Shown piece by piece: positions 34,581-42,901 of a DNA stretch of 43,386 nucleotides. The stretch spans positions 1 to 43,386 of the forward strand of contig JAQUXS010000016.1 in assembly GCA_028692255.1 (NCBI GenBank), read 5' to 3'. The stretch comes from Clostridium sp. (GTDB lineage: Bacteria > Bacillota > Clostridia > Clostridiales > Clostridiaceae). The first letter of the stretch is position 1; each line of letters begins with the position of its first letter. The translations under genes were made by a program, and so were the position numbers. The notes below the pieces were generated by a model. The model was not told where the DNA came from and did not search any database. It was given only the letters and a program-made list of their open reading frames with translations.

Positions 34581-35435
34581 ATGGGTTTTCGCTACGATAT
34601 TGCAATAATAGGAACTGGTCCTGCAGGCTTATCTGCTGCTGTTAATGCCAAAATAAGAAATAAAGATGTGATTTTATTTGGAAGTAAAGATTTAAGTTTT
34701 AAATTGAAGAAAGCACCTAAAATTAATAATTATCTTGGCTTATACGGTATAACAGGAGAGCAGCTTTTAAAAAAGTTTAAAAACCATATAGAAGATATGG
34801 AAATTGAAATAAAAGAAGAGAGAATTAATGCTGTTTATGCCATGGGAGATTATTTTGCTCTTATGGTAAATGAAAAAACTTATGAAGCAAAGACAATTAT
34901 ACTTGCTACAGGAATCCAATTTACAAAACCAATTGAAGGGGAAGAAAAACTTCTTGGAAAAGGAGTTGGGTACTGTGCAACATGTGATGCACCTCTTTAC
35001 AAGAATAAAATTGTTACAATAGTAGGATATACAAGGGAAGCTGAAAGTGAAGCAAATTATGTAAGCGAAATGGCTTCAAAAGTTTATTATCTGCCAAGAT
35101 ATAAAGAAGAGTATAAGTTAAGTGACAATATAGAAATTGTAGACGATGTACCTGTTGAAATTGAGGGAAACGAAAAAGTTGAAAAGATTAAGCTAAAATC
35201 CAGTGAAATATTAACAGATGCTGTTTTTATATTGAGGGAAAGTATGGCACCTTCTCAGCTTGTACCAGGACTTCAGGTTGATAATAACTATATAACAGTT
35301 AACAGAAATATGGAGACAAATATAGAAGGGTGTTTTGCAGCAGGAGATTGTACTGGAAAGCCATATCAATATATGAAAAGTGCTGGTGAAGGGCAAGTAG
35401 CTGCGTTAAATGCAGTAAAATATATTGATGATTAG
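34581..35435 (+). CDS. Flavin thioredoxin reductase, probably ferredoxin-dependent (FFTR type)
   Basis: 284 residues. FAD-binding GTGPAGLSAAVNAK at the N terminus and the redox pair CATC (Cys132, Cys135) in GYCATCDAPLYKNK, then the C-terminal FAD contact CFAAGDCTGKPYQYMKSAGEG. The NADPH-binding motifs of normal TrxB are missing: the usual GGGDSA is replaced by VGYTREAESEA and the HRRxxxR region by PRYKEEYK. It is also shorter than standard TrxB (about 310). This matches the clostridial pyridine-nucleotide-independent family that takes electrons from ferredoxin. Partner of the trxA upstream. Confidence 0.85.
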   Translation: MGFRYDIAIIGTGPAGLSAAVNAKIRNKDVILFGSKDLSFKLKKAPKINNYLGLYGITGEQLLKKFKNHIEDMEIEIKEERINAVYAMGDYFALMVNEKTYEAKTIILATGIQFTKPIEGEEKLLGKGVGYCATCDAPLYKNKIVTIVGYTREAESEANYVSEMASKVYYLPRYKEEYKLSDNIEIVDDVPVEIEGNEKVEKIKLKSSEILTDAVFILRESMAPSQLVPGLQVDNNYITVNRNMETNIEGCFAAGDCTGKPYQYMKSAGEGQVAALNAVKYIDD

Positions 35436-35443
35436 ACATTTTT

Positions 35444-35504
35444 AAAGGATAAAGTTTCATTAACTGCAATTAAAATTACAGTTGTATTGAAACTTTATCC
35501 TTTT
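35444..35504. terminator. Bidirectional terminator
   Basis: AAAGGATAAAGTTTCA (35444-35459) pairs with its complement at 35488-35503, with an inner AACTG/CAGTT pairing (35462-35466 / 35479-35483). T-rich on the plus side and A-rich on the minus side, serving the converging reductase and hydrolase genes. Confidence 0.85.
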
Positions 35505-35518
35505 GCTTTTAACTTACA

Positions 35519-36085
35519 CTAGTCAGCTATAAAAAATACATGGTTACCTATAAATTTTACATTATATTTTTTTACAGTATTCATCCAGCCTGAACTGGAA
35601 AGTTTAGGGTTATAGAAGTACAGTGCATTGGATGTAGGATCTTTACCATTTAGTGCATCATAAACGGCATCATAACAGCTTTTATTAGGTGCTGCATCTA
35701 TTTTACCATCAATAACGCAGGAAAAAGCATATCTTTGCTTGACTACACCATCTACGCTTTTAGGAAATTCTCTATTTTTTAGTCTATTTAAAATTACAGA
35801 AGCCACTGCAATCTTTCCTTCATAAGGCTCAGCATTACTTTCTTTATAGACTACTTTTGCCATAAGATCAACATCGTTAGATGTTACATTTAGTGGTGTA
35901 CCATTACTGTTAAATACTGCAACAGTATCTGATTTTTCTTTATATAGTTTTACAGGTTTATTTTCCACTCTAGGAGAAGAAGCTAGAGTGTTGCAATTTA
36001 TAGCTACAGCATTTACAGTAATTTTCGGTGAAAGCTCAAAAAACACAAAGCATAAACATAAAATGGCCCAAATAAATTTTTTCAT
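35519..36085 (-). CDS. Secreted cell-wall hydrolase, SleB/CwlJ family
   Basis: 188 residues. Signal peptide at about 1-26 (FIWAILCLCFVFFELS, cleavage likely after NAVA). The Hydrolase_2 domain covers about 70-185: DVDLMAKVVYKESNAEPYEG with the catalytic Glu, KIAVASVILNRLKNREFPKS, FSCVIDG, and ALYFYNPKLSSSGWM. These enzymes act on spore cortex or cell-wall peptidoglycan. AAAGGAGG precedes the ATG. The upstream c-di-AMP riboswitch argues for a vegetative cell-wall or osmotic role rather than a purely sporulation one. Confidence 0.88.
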   Translation of the reverse strand: MKKFIWAILCLCFVFFELSPKITVNAVAINCNTLASSPRVENKPVKLYKEKSDTVAVFNSNGTPLNVTSNDVDLMAKVVYKESNAEPYEGKIAVASVILNRLKNREFPKSVDGVVKQRYAFSCVIDGKIDAAPNKSCYDAVYDALNGKDPTSNALYFYNPKLSSSGWMNTVKKYNVKFIGNHVFFIAD

Positions 36086-36102
36086 TGAAATTCCTCCTTT
36101 TG

Positions 36103-36213
36103 TTTACGAGGTTAGCTGACGGATTCGGTAAAGGCATAACCTACGCATAAAGCGATTCACCCCAAAACTTGGTTTCCCCGTATAATTTAGGCTGAATATA
36201 TTGTACCCGTAAA
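36103..36213 (-). promoter_or_regulatory. ydaO-type cyclic di-AMP riboswitch
   Basis: On the minus strand the conserved blocks are all present: GGGGAAACC, then TTTTGGGGTGAATCGC, and CCGAATCCGTCAGCTAACCT near the 3' end. Terminal stem: TTTACG (36213-36208) pairs with CGTAAA (36108-36103). The aptamer ends only about 4 nt before the ribosome binding site AAAGGAGG, with no terminator in between. Confidence 0.93.
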
Positions 36214-36219
36214 AAAAAA

Positions 36220-36247
36220 ATAATGCAAACTATAATAAATTTTTCAA
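36220..36247 (-). promoter_or_regulatory. Possible promoter of the riboswitch transcript
   Basis: Minus-strand TTGAAA (36247-36242), 16-bp spacer, CATTAT (36225-36220). Start would fall near 36213, exactly where the aptamer begins. The -35 box overlaps the stop codon of the upstream gene. Confidence 0.4.
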
Positions 36248-37236
36248 TTTAAAGCATTATTGGTAAAATTGTTGTAGTTTTTTACAAGTACTGCAAAATC
36301 TTTATTCATCTTTGAAAGTTTTTTATTTGAATCTTTGTAAATACTGCTATAGTCAATTTCACCTTCTGAATATGCACTGCTTTTTTCAGAAATTAAAGCT
36401 TTAGTAAAACTTTTTAGATATGAATCATAATCCTCTAATATGGTTTTAAACATACTATATATTTTCAAATTATTTTTAGGAACAGAAATTTGTGCAAATT
36501 GCTGCTGAAGGTTGTTAAATTTATCTGTATTTTCATCTACTTTTGAAATTGCATTATCATAAGAAATCTTATTTGCTCTGGCACTTTTGGCATAGTAAGA
36601 TAAATCACATTTTGTATTTTTAAAATCACTAAGAATATTTTGAAGTTCATTTTGAAACTCAATGTTTTGTGTGTTTAAAATTTCCTTTTCTTTGTTAGCA
36701 ATCATTAAATTTGAAATTAAGTTTTCACAATTATGTATTATGATTGTATTTTTATAAGGGAGAATAAAATGATTATCTTTAGATTTAATGTTTTCATAAT
36801 AGCTATCACAACTGTTTTTATATTTATATAAATTTTTAACTGAAATTTCTGCATCAGAAGCGTAAGGATTTTTTATTAAAGATAAGAGTTGCTTGTACAT
36901 TAATATATTATATTTAATACCATTTTTTAGGCTTTCTAAGCCATATTTATTTTTATCATTTACTTTGCATGCAGAAATATCGTTATTAACTTTTGAAAGG
37001 GAATTTATAGTTTTAGGTAAAAGGTTTAATGCAGTTTTTGAATTAATAGTATGTCCACTAATTATAGAACAAGTATTTTCGTTTATTTTGGTTATACTGC
37101 TTACAAAAGAACTTAATTCATTTTTATACCCATTATTTTTATTCAATATAAAAAGTCCAAAGGCAATAATAAATATAGTAAGTATAATTAAAACAATGCA
37201 GCCTCTTACAATATACTTTGATTTTTTTTCATCCAT
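36244..37236 (-). CDS. Membrane-anchored helical protein of unknown function
   Basis: 330 residues. One N-terminal membrane helix at about 10-31 (VRGCIVLIILTIFIIAFGLF), then a long, mainly helical, Lys/Asn/Ser-rich extracytoplasmic region with no recognised motif; coiled-coil-like stretches around KKLSKMNKDFAVLVKN and ENTDKFNNLQQQFAQ. Minus strand, upstream of the riboswitch-hydrolase unit and divergent from cdaA. GGGAGG precedes the ATG. It could be a cell-envelope protein linked to c-di-AMP or wall homeostasis, but only position supports that. Confidence 0.7.
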   Translation of the reverse strand: MDEKKSKYIVRGCIVLIILTIFIIAFGLFILNKNNGYKNELSSFVSSITKINENTCSIISGHTINSKTALNLLPKTINSLSKVNNDISACKVNDKNKYGLESLKNGIKYNILMYKQLLSLIKNPYASDAEISVKNLYKYKNSCDSYYENIKSKDNHFILPYKNTIIIHNCENLISNLMIANKEKEILNTQNIEFQNELQNILSDFKNTKCDLSYYAKSARANKISYDNAISKVDENTDKFNNLQQQFAQISVPKNNLKIYSMFKTILEDYDSYLKSFTKALISEKSSAYSEGEIDYSSIYKDSNKKLSKMNKDFAVLVKNYNNFTNNALN

Positions 37237-37304
37237 AAAATTGAAAACCTCCCTTATAACTTTAATTGATCATTGAACATGTAGTTAAATAAATATTTGC
37301 TTAT

Positions 37305-37332
37305 ATAATAAAATATTAAGCTTGTAAGGCAA
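37305..37332 (-). promoter_or_regulatory. Possible promoter of the unknown membrane protein gene
   Basis: Minus-strand TTGCCT (37332-37327), 16-bp spacer, TATTAT (37310-37305), about 70 bp before the ATG. Confidence 0.4.
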
Positions 37333-37381
37333 ATATACATTTTAGTTTATGAAAATTTACTAAAAATTGATTTATCATATA

Positions 37382-37409
37382 TTCACATTAAAATTTCATA
37401 GTGTATAAT
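37382..37409 (+). promoter_or_regulatory. Promoter of cdaA-cdaR
   Basis: TTCACA (37382-37387), 16-bp spacer, perfect TATAAT (37404-37409), about 35 bp before the cdaA ATG. Confidence 0.65.
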
Positions 37410-37443
37410 TAATTAAGAGCTTTAATTAGCGAGGAGTGAAAAT

Positions 37444-38289
37444 ATGGATAATATAAATTTAATAATTGATGCAGTAAAAACAATGAATATATCATCTGTT
37501 TTAGATATTTTAGTTGTTTCATATATATTTTATAAAGTTTATATGCTTATAAAAGAAACTAGGGCAGAACAGCTTTTAAAAGGTATGCTCCTTGTAATTT
37601 TACTTCTACCAATAAGTAATTTTTTACATCTTACGATGCTAAATTGGATCTTGCAAAGGACTATAACTATTGGCGTGCTTTCAATGATTATAATTTTCCA
37701 ACCGGAAATAAGAAAGGCGTTAGAGCACCTTGGAAGAAGTGCTTTTAATGATGTACATATTTTTGAGGATAAAGAAAAAACAGAAGAAGTAATAAATCAA
37801 ATAACAAATGCAGTTTTTAATCTAAAGGAATCTAAAACAGGGGCACTTATTATAATTGAACAGAGAACAAAATTAGAAGACATTGCAAGTACTGGAACCA
37901 AAATAGATTCTGTTGTATCATCTGCTATTTTAGAAAATATATTTGTAGTAAATACACCTCTTCATGACGGGGCAACTATAATAAGAAATGACAGAATAGT
38001 TGCATCAGGATGCTTTTTGCCACTTTCTTCAAATTATGATATAAATAAAAAGCTTGGCACAAGACACAGAGCAGGTATAGGAATTTCAGAAAATAGTGAT
38101 GGACTTGTGATAATTGTATCTGAAGAAACAGGAGTTGTATCTCTTGCTATAAATGGTAAGCTCACAAGAGAATATACCAAAGAAAAATTAAAGGCTACTT
38201 TGATGAGAATATTTCTTATAAGATTTGCAAAAAAGGGTTCATTTAAAGGGAAGGTGCAAAAGTGGAAAAGAAAAATAATAGGCAAATAA
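37444..38289 (+). CDS. cdaA: Diadenylate cyclase CdaA
   Basis: 281 residues. Three membrane helices in the first ~95 residues, then the DAC domain with PLHDGATIIR (Asp175-Gly-Ala) and GTRHRAGIG (Arg207-His-Arg), the two catalytic motifs. Makes cyclic di-AMP from two ATP; c-di-AMP controls potassium and osmolyte uptake and cell-wall balance. GAGGAGTG precedes the ATG. Overlaps cdaR by 28 bases. A c-di-AMP riboswitch lies about 1.2 kb away on the opposite strand. Confidence 0.96.
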   Translation: MDNINLIIDAVKTMNISSVLDILVVSYIFYKVYMLIKETRAEQLLKGMLLVILLLPISNFLHLTMLNWILQRTITIGVLSMIIIFQPEIRKALEHLGRSAFNDVHIFEDKEKTEEVINQITNAVFNLKESKTGALIIIEQRTKLEDIASTGTKIDSVVSSAILENIFVVNTPLHDGATIIRNDRIVASGCFLPLSSNYDINKKLGTRHRAGIGISENSDGLVIIVSEETGVVSLAINGKLTREYTKEKLKATLMRIFLIRFAKKGSFKGKVQKWKRKIIGK

Positions 38290-38960
38290 TAATAAAAATT
38301 TGTTCTGTAATCGCTGCATTTTGTATGTGGCTCTACGTTTCAAATTATGAAAATCCTATAAGTTCACATAAAAAGACAGTACCTGTAAAACTCACAAATA
38401 CTTATGTACTATCGCAATCTGAACTTGTTCTTTTGCCAAACCAAAAATTTTCTGTACCAATAACAGTAAGAACAACTGATCTAAACATGTTAAAGCTTAA
38501 ATCAAGTGACTTTAAAATAATAGCTGATATGAGTACATATGTATTAAAAGAAGGGGGAAATAAAATACCTGTTCAGATTAATTCGTACCCAGATGGTGTA
38601 AACGTAGAAAACAGCGGGGATATGTGGATAGATGTTCAGTTAGACAAAGAAAAGAGCAAAACATTTCCTATAAAAATAAGATATAGTGGTAATCCTAAAA
38701 TAGGATATTCTTATGAAAACCCTATTTTTAGTGAAACTAATGCAAATGTAAATGGTGCAAGTAAATATGTTAACATGGTAAATGCAGTTGTTTCAACTGT
38801 AAATGTGGAGAATTTATCTTCAGATACAGATATGACTGGAATGCTTAAAGCTATTGATAAAACAGGGAAAACAGTGCCATATGTGTCTGTTAGTCCTTCT
38901 AAGATAAAACTCACAGTACCAATAGAGAAAAGTAAATTCACAAATGCCGGAGGTAAATAA
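38262..38960 (+). CDS. cdaR: CdaA regulatory protein CdaR (YbbR-domain)
   Basis: 232 residues, GTG start inside the end of cdaA, which has a GGGAAGGTG binding site. One N-terminal membrane helix (IIIKICSVIAAFCMWLYVS), then YbbR-like extracytoplasmic repeats (KKTVPVKLTNTYVL; SKTFPIKIRYSGNP; NGASKYVNMVNAVVSTVNV). Modulates CdaA. In most Firmicutes glmM follows; here an FAD protein follows instead. About two full YbbR repeats plus partial ones, shorter than the B. subtilis protein. Confidence 0.9.
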   Translation: MEKKNNRQIIIKICSVIAAFCMWLYVSNYENPISSHKKTVPVKLTNTYVLSQSELVLLPNQKFSVPITVRTTDLNMLKLKSSDFKIIADMSTYVLKEGGNKIPVQINSYPDGVNVENSGDMWIDVQLDKEKSKTFPIKIRYSGNPKIGYSYENPIFSETNANVNGASKYVNMVNAVVSTVNVENLSSDTDMTGMLKAIDKTGKTVPYVSVSPSKIKLTVPIEKSKFTNAGGK

Positions 38961-40591
38961 TGCCAATAAGAATAAACAATTTAGTTTTAAATATAGAAGA
39001 AGATATGTCAATTTTAACTGAAAAAGCTGCTTCAAAACTTAAAGTTTCTAAAAATAATATTAGGAATTTTAAAATACTTAGAGAATCCATAGATGCAAGA
39101 AAGAAGAATTTAATAAGATTTAACTATTCAGTAATAGTGGAAATGGATAATGAAAAAAAGATAGTTAAAAGAATTAATAATAATGATGTAAGGTATGAGG
39201 AAGAATTTAAAGAAGAGGAAATACCTTTTGGAAATGAAAAACTTATGCACAGACCTGTTGTTGTTGGAATGGGGCCTTGTGGAATGTTTGCTGCACTTTT
39301 ACTTGCAAAGAAAGGCTATAATCCAATTGTAATTGAAAGAGGAGAAGATATAGAAAATAGAACGAAAACAGTTGAAGGATTTTGGAAAGGAGCTCCAATT
39401 AACACTGAATCCAATGTTCAGTTTGGTGAAGGTGGAGCAGGAACTTTTTCAGACGGAAAACTTACAACTAGAATAAAAGACAAGAGATGTTCTTTTATTG
39501 TCAATGAATTTGTAAAATTTGGAGCGCCAAGTGAAATATCATATGAAGGTAAACCACATATAGGGACAGACGTATTAAAAGGTGTTGTAAAAAACATAAG
39601 GGAATATATGATAAAACTTGGAGCTGAAATTAAATTTAATAGTAAGCTAGAAGATATTGTGGTAAAAGATGGGAAGATTAAAAGCATAATTGTAAATGGA
39701 GAAGAAATTCCATGTGAAGCGCTAATATTGGCTATAGGACATAGTTCTAGAGATACCTATGAAATGCTTTATAAAAATAAAATAGCAATTGAAGCAAAGC
39801 CTTTTGCAATTGGTGCTAGAATAGAACATCCTCAAAGTCTTATAAATGAAAATCAATATGGAAAATATGCAAATCATCCAAGGCTTAGTGCAGCAGATTA
39901 CAGGCTTACATATACATGTAAAGATACTAAAAGAGCTGTATACAGTTTTTGTATGTGCCCAGGAGGAAAAGTGGTAAATGCTTCCTCAGAAGATAAAAGG
40001 CTTGTTACAAATGGAATGAGCAATTATAAGAGAGATTCAGAAAATGCCAATTCTGCTATTGTGGTATCTGTTACACCAGAGGACTTTAAAAATGAAAGCT
40101 CTAAATTTGATAAAAAGTTTAATTTAAATTATCCTCTTATTGGAATGGAATTTCAGAGATATTATGAAGGACTTGCTTTTAATGCAGGAGGAGACAATTA
40201 TAATGCACCAGTTCAGCTCGTAGGGGACTTTTTAAAGGATACTGCAAGTAAAAAAATTAAATCTGTAAATCCAAGTTACAAACCAGGATATGAACTTACA
40301 AATTTATCTAAATGTTTGCCATCCTATGTAACAGCTTCCATGAGAGAAGCAATGGATAGTTTTAATAGAAAAATAAAAGGATTTAGTGATAATGACAATA
40401 TTTTAACAGGAATTGAATCAAGAACTTCGGCACCTGTTAGAATAATGAGGAATGATAGTTTGGAAAGTATTTCAGCAGCAGGATTATATCCATCTGGTGA
40501 AGGAGCAGGATTTGCAGGGGGAATAATATCTGCAGCAGTTGACGGACTAAAATGTGCAGAAGTTATAATAAAAACATATAAAAATAAATAA
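38960..40591 (+). CDS. FAD-dependent oxidoreductase (COG2509-type)
   Basis: 543 residues. N-terminal small domain of about 90 residues with a basic KVSKNNIRNFKILRESIDAR, then a Rossmann FAD fold: VVGMGPCGMFAALLLAKKGY and VIERGEDIENRTKTVEGFW, NVQFGEGGAGTFSDGKLTTR, and the C-terminal SAAGLYPSGEGAGFAGGIIS. Predicted flavoprotein dehydrogenase; substrate unknown. The ATG overlaps the cdaR stop by one base, so it is coupled to the c-di-AMP genes. Confidence 0.88.
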   Translation: MPIRINNLVLNIEEDMSILTEKAASKLKVSKNNIRNFKILRESIDARKKNLIRFNYSVIVEMDNEKKIVKRINNNDVRYEEEFKEEEIPFGNEKLMHRPVVVGMGPCGMFAALLLAKKGYNPIVIERGEDIENRTKTVEGFWKGAPINTESNVQFGEGGAGTFSDGKLTTRIKDKRCSFIVNEFVKFGAPSEISYEGKPHIGTDVLKGVVKNIREYMIKLGAEIKFNSKLEDIVVKDGKIKSIIVNGEEIPCEALILAIGHSSRDTYEMLYKNKIAIEAKPFAIGARIEHPQSLINENQYGKYANHPRLSAADYRLTYTCKDTKRAVYSFCMCPGGKVVNASSEDKRLVTNGMSNYKRDSENANSAIVVSVTPEDFKNESSKFDKKFNLNYPLIGMEFQRYYEGLAFNAGGDNYNAPVQLVGDFLKDTASKKIKSVNPSYKPGYELTNLSKCLPSYVTASMREAMDSFNRKIKGFSDNDNILTGIESRTSAPVRIMRNDSLESISAAGLYPSGEGAGFAGGIISAAVDGLKCAEVIIKTYKNK

Positions 40592-40680
40592 AAATATCGT
40601 ATGAATTTTCTGAAAAACCACATTTATTGTTAAATTTTTGCTAAAATATATATGTAATGCTTTTAAGTTTGGACATCGTA

Positions 40681-40686
40681 TATAAT
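40681..40686 (+). promoter_or_regulatory. -10 box of the ptb-buk promoter
   Basis: Perfect TATAAT 29 bp before the ptb start. A good -35 box at the right distance is not evident (the region around 40658 reads TGCTTT), so the promoter may rely on another feature. Confidence 0.5.
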
Positions 40687-40714
40687 AAAATTTTAAGAAA
40701 GAGGTGTGCACTTA

Positions 40715-41620
40715 ATGATAAAAAGCTTTAAGGAGATTATTTTAAAGGTAAAAAGTAATGAAATCAAGACAGTAGCAGTAGCAGTGGCACAAGATGCAGC
40801 CGTACTTCAAGCTGTAAATGACGCTAAGAAGAATGATATTGCAAATGCAATATTAGTAGGAAACAAGGATGAAATAGTTTCAATAGCTCTTAAAATTGGA
40901 ATGGATATAAATGATTTTAAAATTGTGGATGAGCCAGATGTAAGAAAGGCTACTTCAAAAGCAGTAGAAATTGTTTCAAAAGGACAAGCAGATATGCTTA
41001 TGAAAGGACTTGTAAATACAGCTACTTTTTTAAGAGCAGTTCTTAATAAGCAAACTGGACTTAGAACTGGAAAGCTTATGAGCCATGTTGCCGTTTTTGA
41101 AACAGAAGCTTTTGATAGGCTATTATTTTTAACTGATGTAGCCTTTAACATGTATCCAACATTAAAGGACAAGGTTTCTATAATAAATAATGCAGTAGAG
41201 GTTGCACATTCAATTGGAATAGAGTGCCCAAAAGTTGCTCCAATATGTGCAGTAGAAGTTGTAAATGAAAATATGCCTGCCACAGTAGATGCAGCAATAT
41301 TATCAAAAATGAGTGAAAGAGGTCAATTTAAAGGATGTATAGTTGATGGACCATATGCACTTGATAATGCACTTAGTGAAGAAGCTGCAAAACACAAGAA
41401 TATAAAAGGTGAAGCTGCTGGTAAAGCGGACATATTACTGCTTCCTAATATTGAGACTGGAAACGTTATGTATAAAACGTTAACATATACTACAAAATCT
41501 AAAAATGGATGCTTGCTTGTAGGAACTTCAGCACCAGTTGTACTTACTTCAAGAGCGGATAGTCATGAAACAAAAATGAACTCAATTGCTCTTGCGTCAT
41601 TATTTGCAAGTCATAAATAA
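40715..41620 (+). CDS. ptb: Phosphate butyryltransferase
   Basis: 301 residues from ATG 40715 after AGAGGTG; a longer reading from GTG 40706 overlaps that site. Same length and strong similarity to clostridial Ptb as remembered: [50 protein letters not shown], and [14 protein letters not shown] with [14 protein letters not shown] near the end. Converts butyryl-CoA and phosphate to butyryl phosphate. Pairs with buk 23 bp downstream. Acetyl-type Pta is the only alternative and fits less well. Confidence 0.95.
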   Translation: MIKSFKEIILKVKSNEIKTVAVAVAQDAAVLQAVNDAKKNDIANAILVGNKDEIVSIALKIGMDINDFKIVDEPDVRKATSKAVEIVSKGQADMLMKGLVNTATFLRAVLNKQTGLRTGKLMSHVAVFETEAFDRLLFLTDVAFNMYPTLKDKVSIINNAVEVAHSIGIECPKVAPICAVEVVNENMPATVDAAILSKMSERGQFKGCIVDGPYALDNALSEEAAKHKNIKGEAAGKADILLLPNIETGNVMYKTLTYTTKSKNGCLLVGTSAPVVLTSRADSHETKMNSIALASLFASHK

Positions 41621-41643
41621 AATTAAAGGAGTGCGGTTATGTT

Positions 41644-42708
41644 ATGTATAAATTACTTATAATTAACCCTGGTTCAACATCAACAAAAATTGGAGTTTTT
41701 GAAGATAACAAGGAAATATTTGAGTCAAATTTAAAACATTCTGCCGACAAAATAGCTGAATATAAAACAATATATGATCAGTTTAATTTTAGAAAAGACG
41801 TAATACTTGATGTTCTAAAAGAAAATAATTTTAAATTAAGTGACTTCGATGCAGTTGTTGGAAGAGGTGGACTTTTAAAACCAATAGTAAGTGGCACATA
41901 TACAGTTAACGACAAAATGCTTTCTGATTTAAAAGTTGGAGTTCAAGGACAGCATGCATCAAATCTTGGAGGAATTATAGCAAATGAAATTGCAAATATG
42001 ATAAATGTACCTGCTTTTATAGTTGATCCTGTAACAGTTGATGAAATGCAACCTATTGCAAGGATTTCCGGACTTCCTGAACTTCCAAGGAAAAGTATAT
42101 TTCATGCCCTTAACCAAAAAGCGGTTTCAAAAGCCTATGCTGAAAGAATAGGTAAAAAATATGAAGACTTAAATCTAGTTGTGGTTCATATGGGTGGAGG
42201 AGTATCTGTAGGTGTTCACAGCGGAGGAAAAGTAATTGATGTTAACAACACACTTAATGGAGATGGACCTTTTTCACCAGAGAGAAGTGGAGGTCTTCCA
42301 GTTGACCAATTGGTTGAGCTTGCATTTAGTGGAAAAATATCAAAGGAAGATTTGAAAAAAAGGATAAATGGAAGAGGCGGCGTTGTAGCATATCTTAATA
42401 CTAATAATTTTAAAGTAGTAGCGGATAAAGCAGATAAAGGCGATAAAGAATGTAAGCTTATATATGATGCATTTATATATCAAATAGGCAAACAAGTAGG
42501 GGCAGGTGCAGCAGCACTTAAAGGAAAAGTTGATGCAATAATTTTAACAGGAGGAATAGCTTATAATAAAACAATTACAGGGGAAATAGGAGATATGGTT
42601 TCTTTTATAGCACCTGTGGTTATTTATCCTGGTGAAAATGAAATGTTAGCTTTAGCAAAAGGCGGTCTTAGAGTAGTAAAAGGCGAAGAAGAAGCAAAAG
42701 TATATTAA
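41644..42708 (+). CDS. buk: Butyrate kinase
   Basis: 354 residues, acetokinase family. N-terminal phosphate motif [51 protein letters not shown], the central [17 protein letters not shown], then [14 protein letters not shown] and the C-terminal [14 protein letters not shown]. Makes butyrate and ATP from butyryl phosphate and ADP, the main ATP-yielding end step of butyric fermentation. AAAGGAGTG precedes the ATG. Confidence 0.95.
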   Translation: MYKLLIINPGSTSTKIGVFEDNKEIFESNLKHSADKIAEYKTIYDQFNFRKDVILDVLKENNFKLSDFDAVVGRGGLLKPIVSGTYTVNDKMLSDLKVGVQGQHASNLGGIIANEIANMINVPAFIVDPVTVDEMQPIARISGLPELPRKSIFHALNQKAVSKAYAERIGKKYEDLNLVVVHMGGGVSVGVHSGGKVIDVNNTLNGDGPFSPERSGGLPVDQLVELAFSGKISKEDLKKRINGRGGVVAYLNTNNFKVVADKADKGDKECKLIYDAFIYQIGKQVGAGAAALKGKVDAIILTGGIAYNKTITGEIGDMVSFIAPVVIYPGENEMLALAKGGLRVVKGEEEAKVY

Positions 42709-42719
42709 TTATAATTATG

Positions 42720-42756
42720 GCTGGTGCACTAAAATAGTGCACCAGCTATTTTTTTT
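42720..42756 (+). terminator. Rho-independent terminator after buk
   Basis: GCTGGTGCACT (42720-42730) pairs with AGTGCACCAGC (42736-42746), AAAAT loop, then a run of T (to 42756). Confidence 0.95.
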
Positions 42757-42901
42757 AGTAAAAATCAAGAAATAAAAAGGAAAAAATTAAGACAAAAGGA
42801 ATAAATTTATTATAAAAACTACTAATGTTGTATGGAATATGATAAATTAGTAGTTTATAATTAAATATGTAGAATTTTCAAAAATAGGAGGCAGTTATGA
42901 A

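Noticed and set aside
40807-41283. Minus-strand open frame of 158 codons inside ptb
   Set aside because: Antisense to a well-recognised enzyme with no promoter or binding site.
42828-42861. Possible promoter TTGTAT / TATAAT before the last open frame
   Set aside because: Spacing is 22 bp; no better -35 box found.
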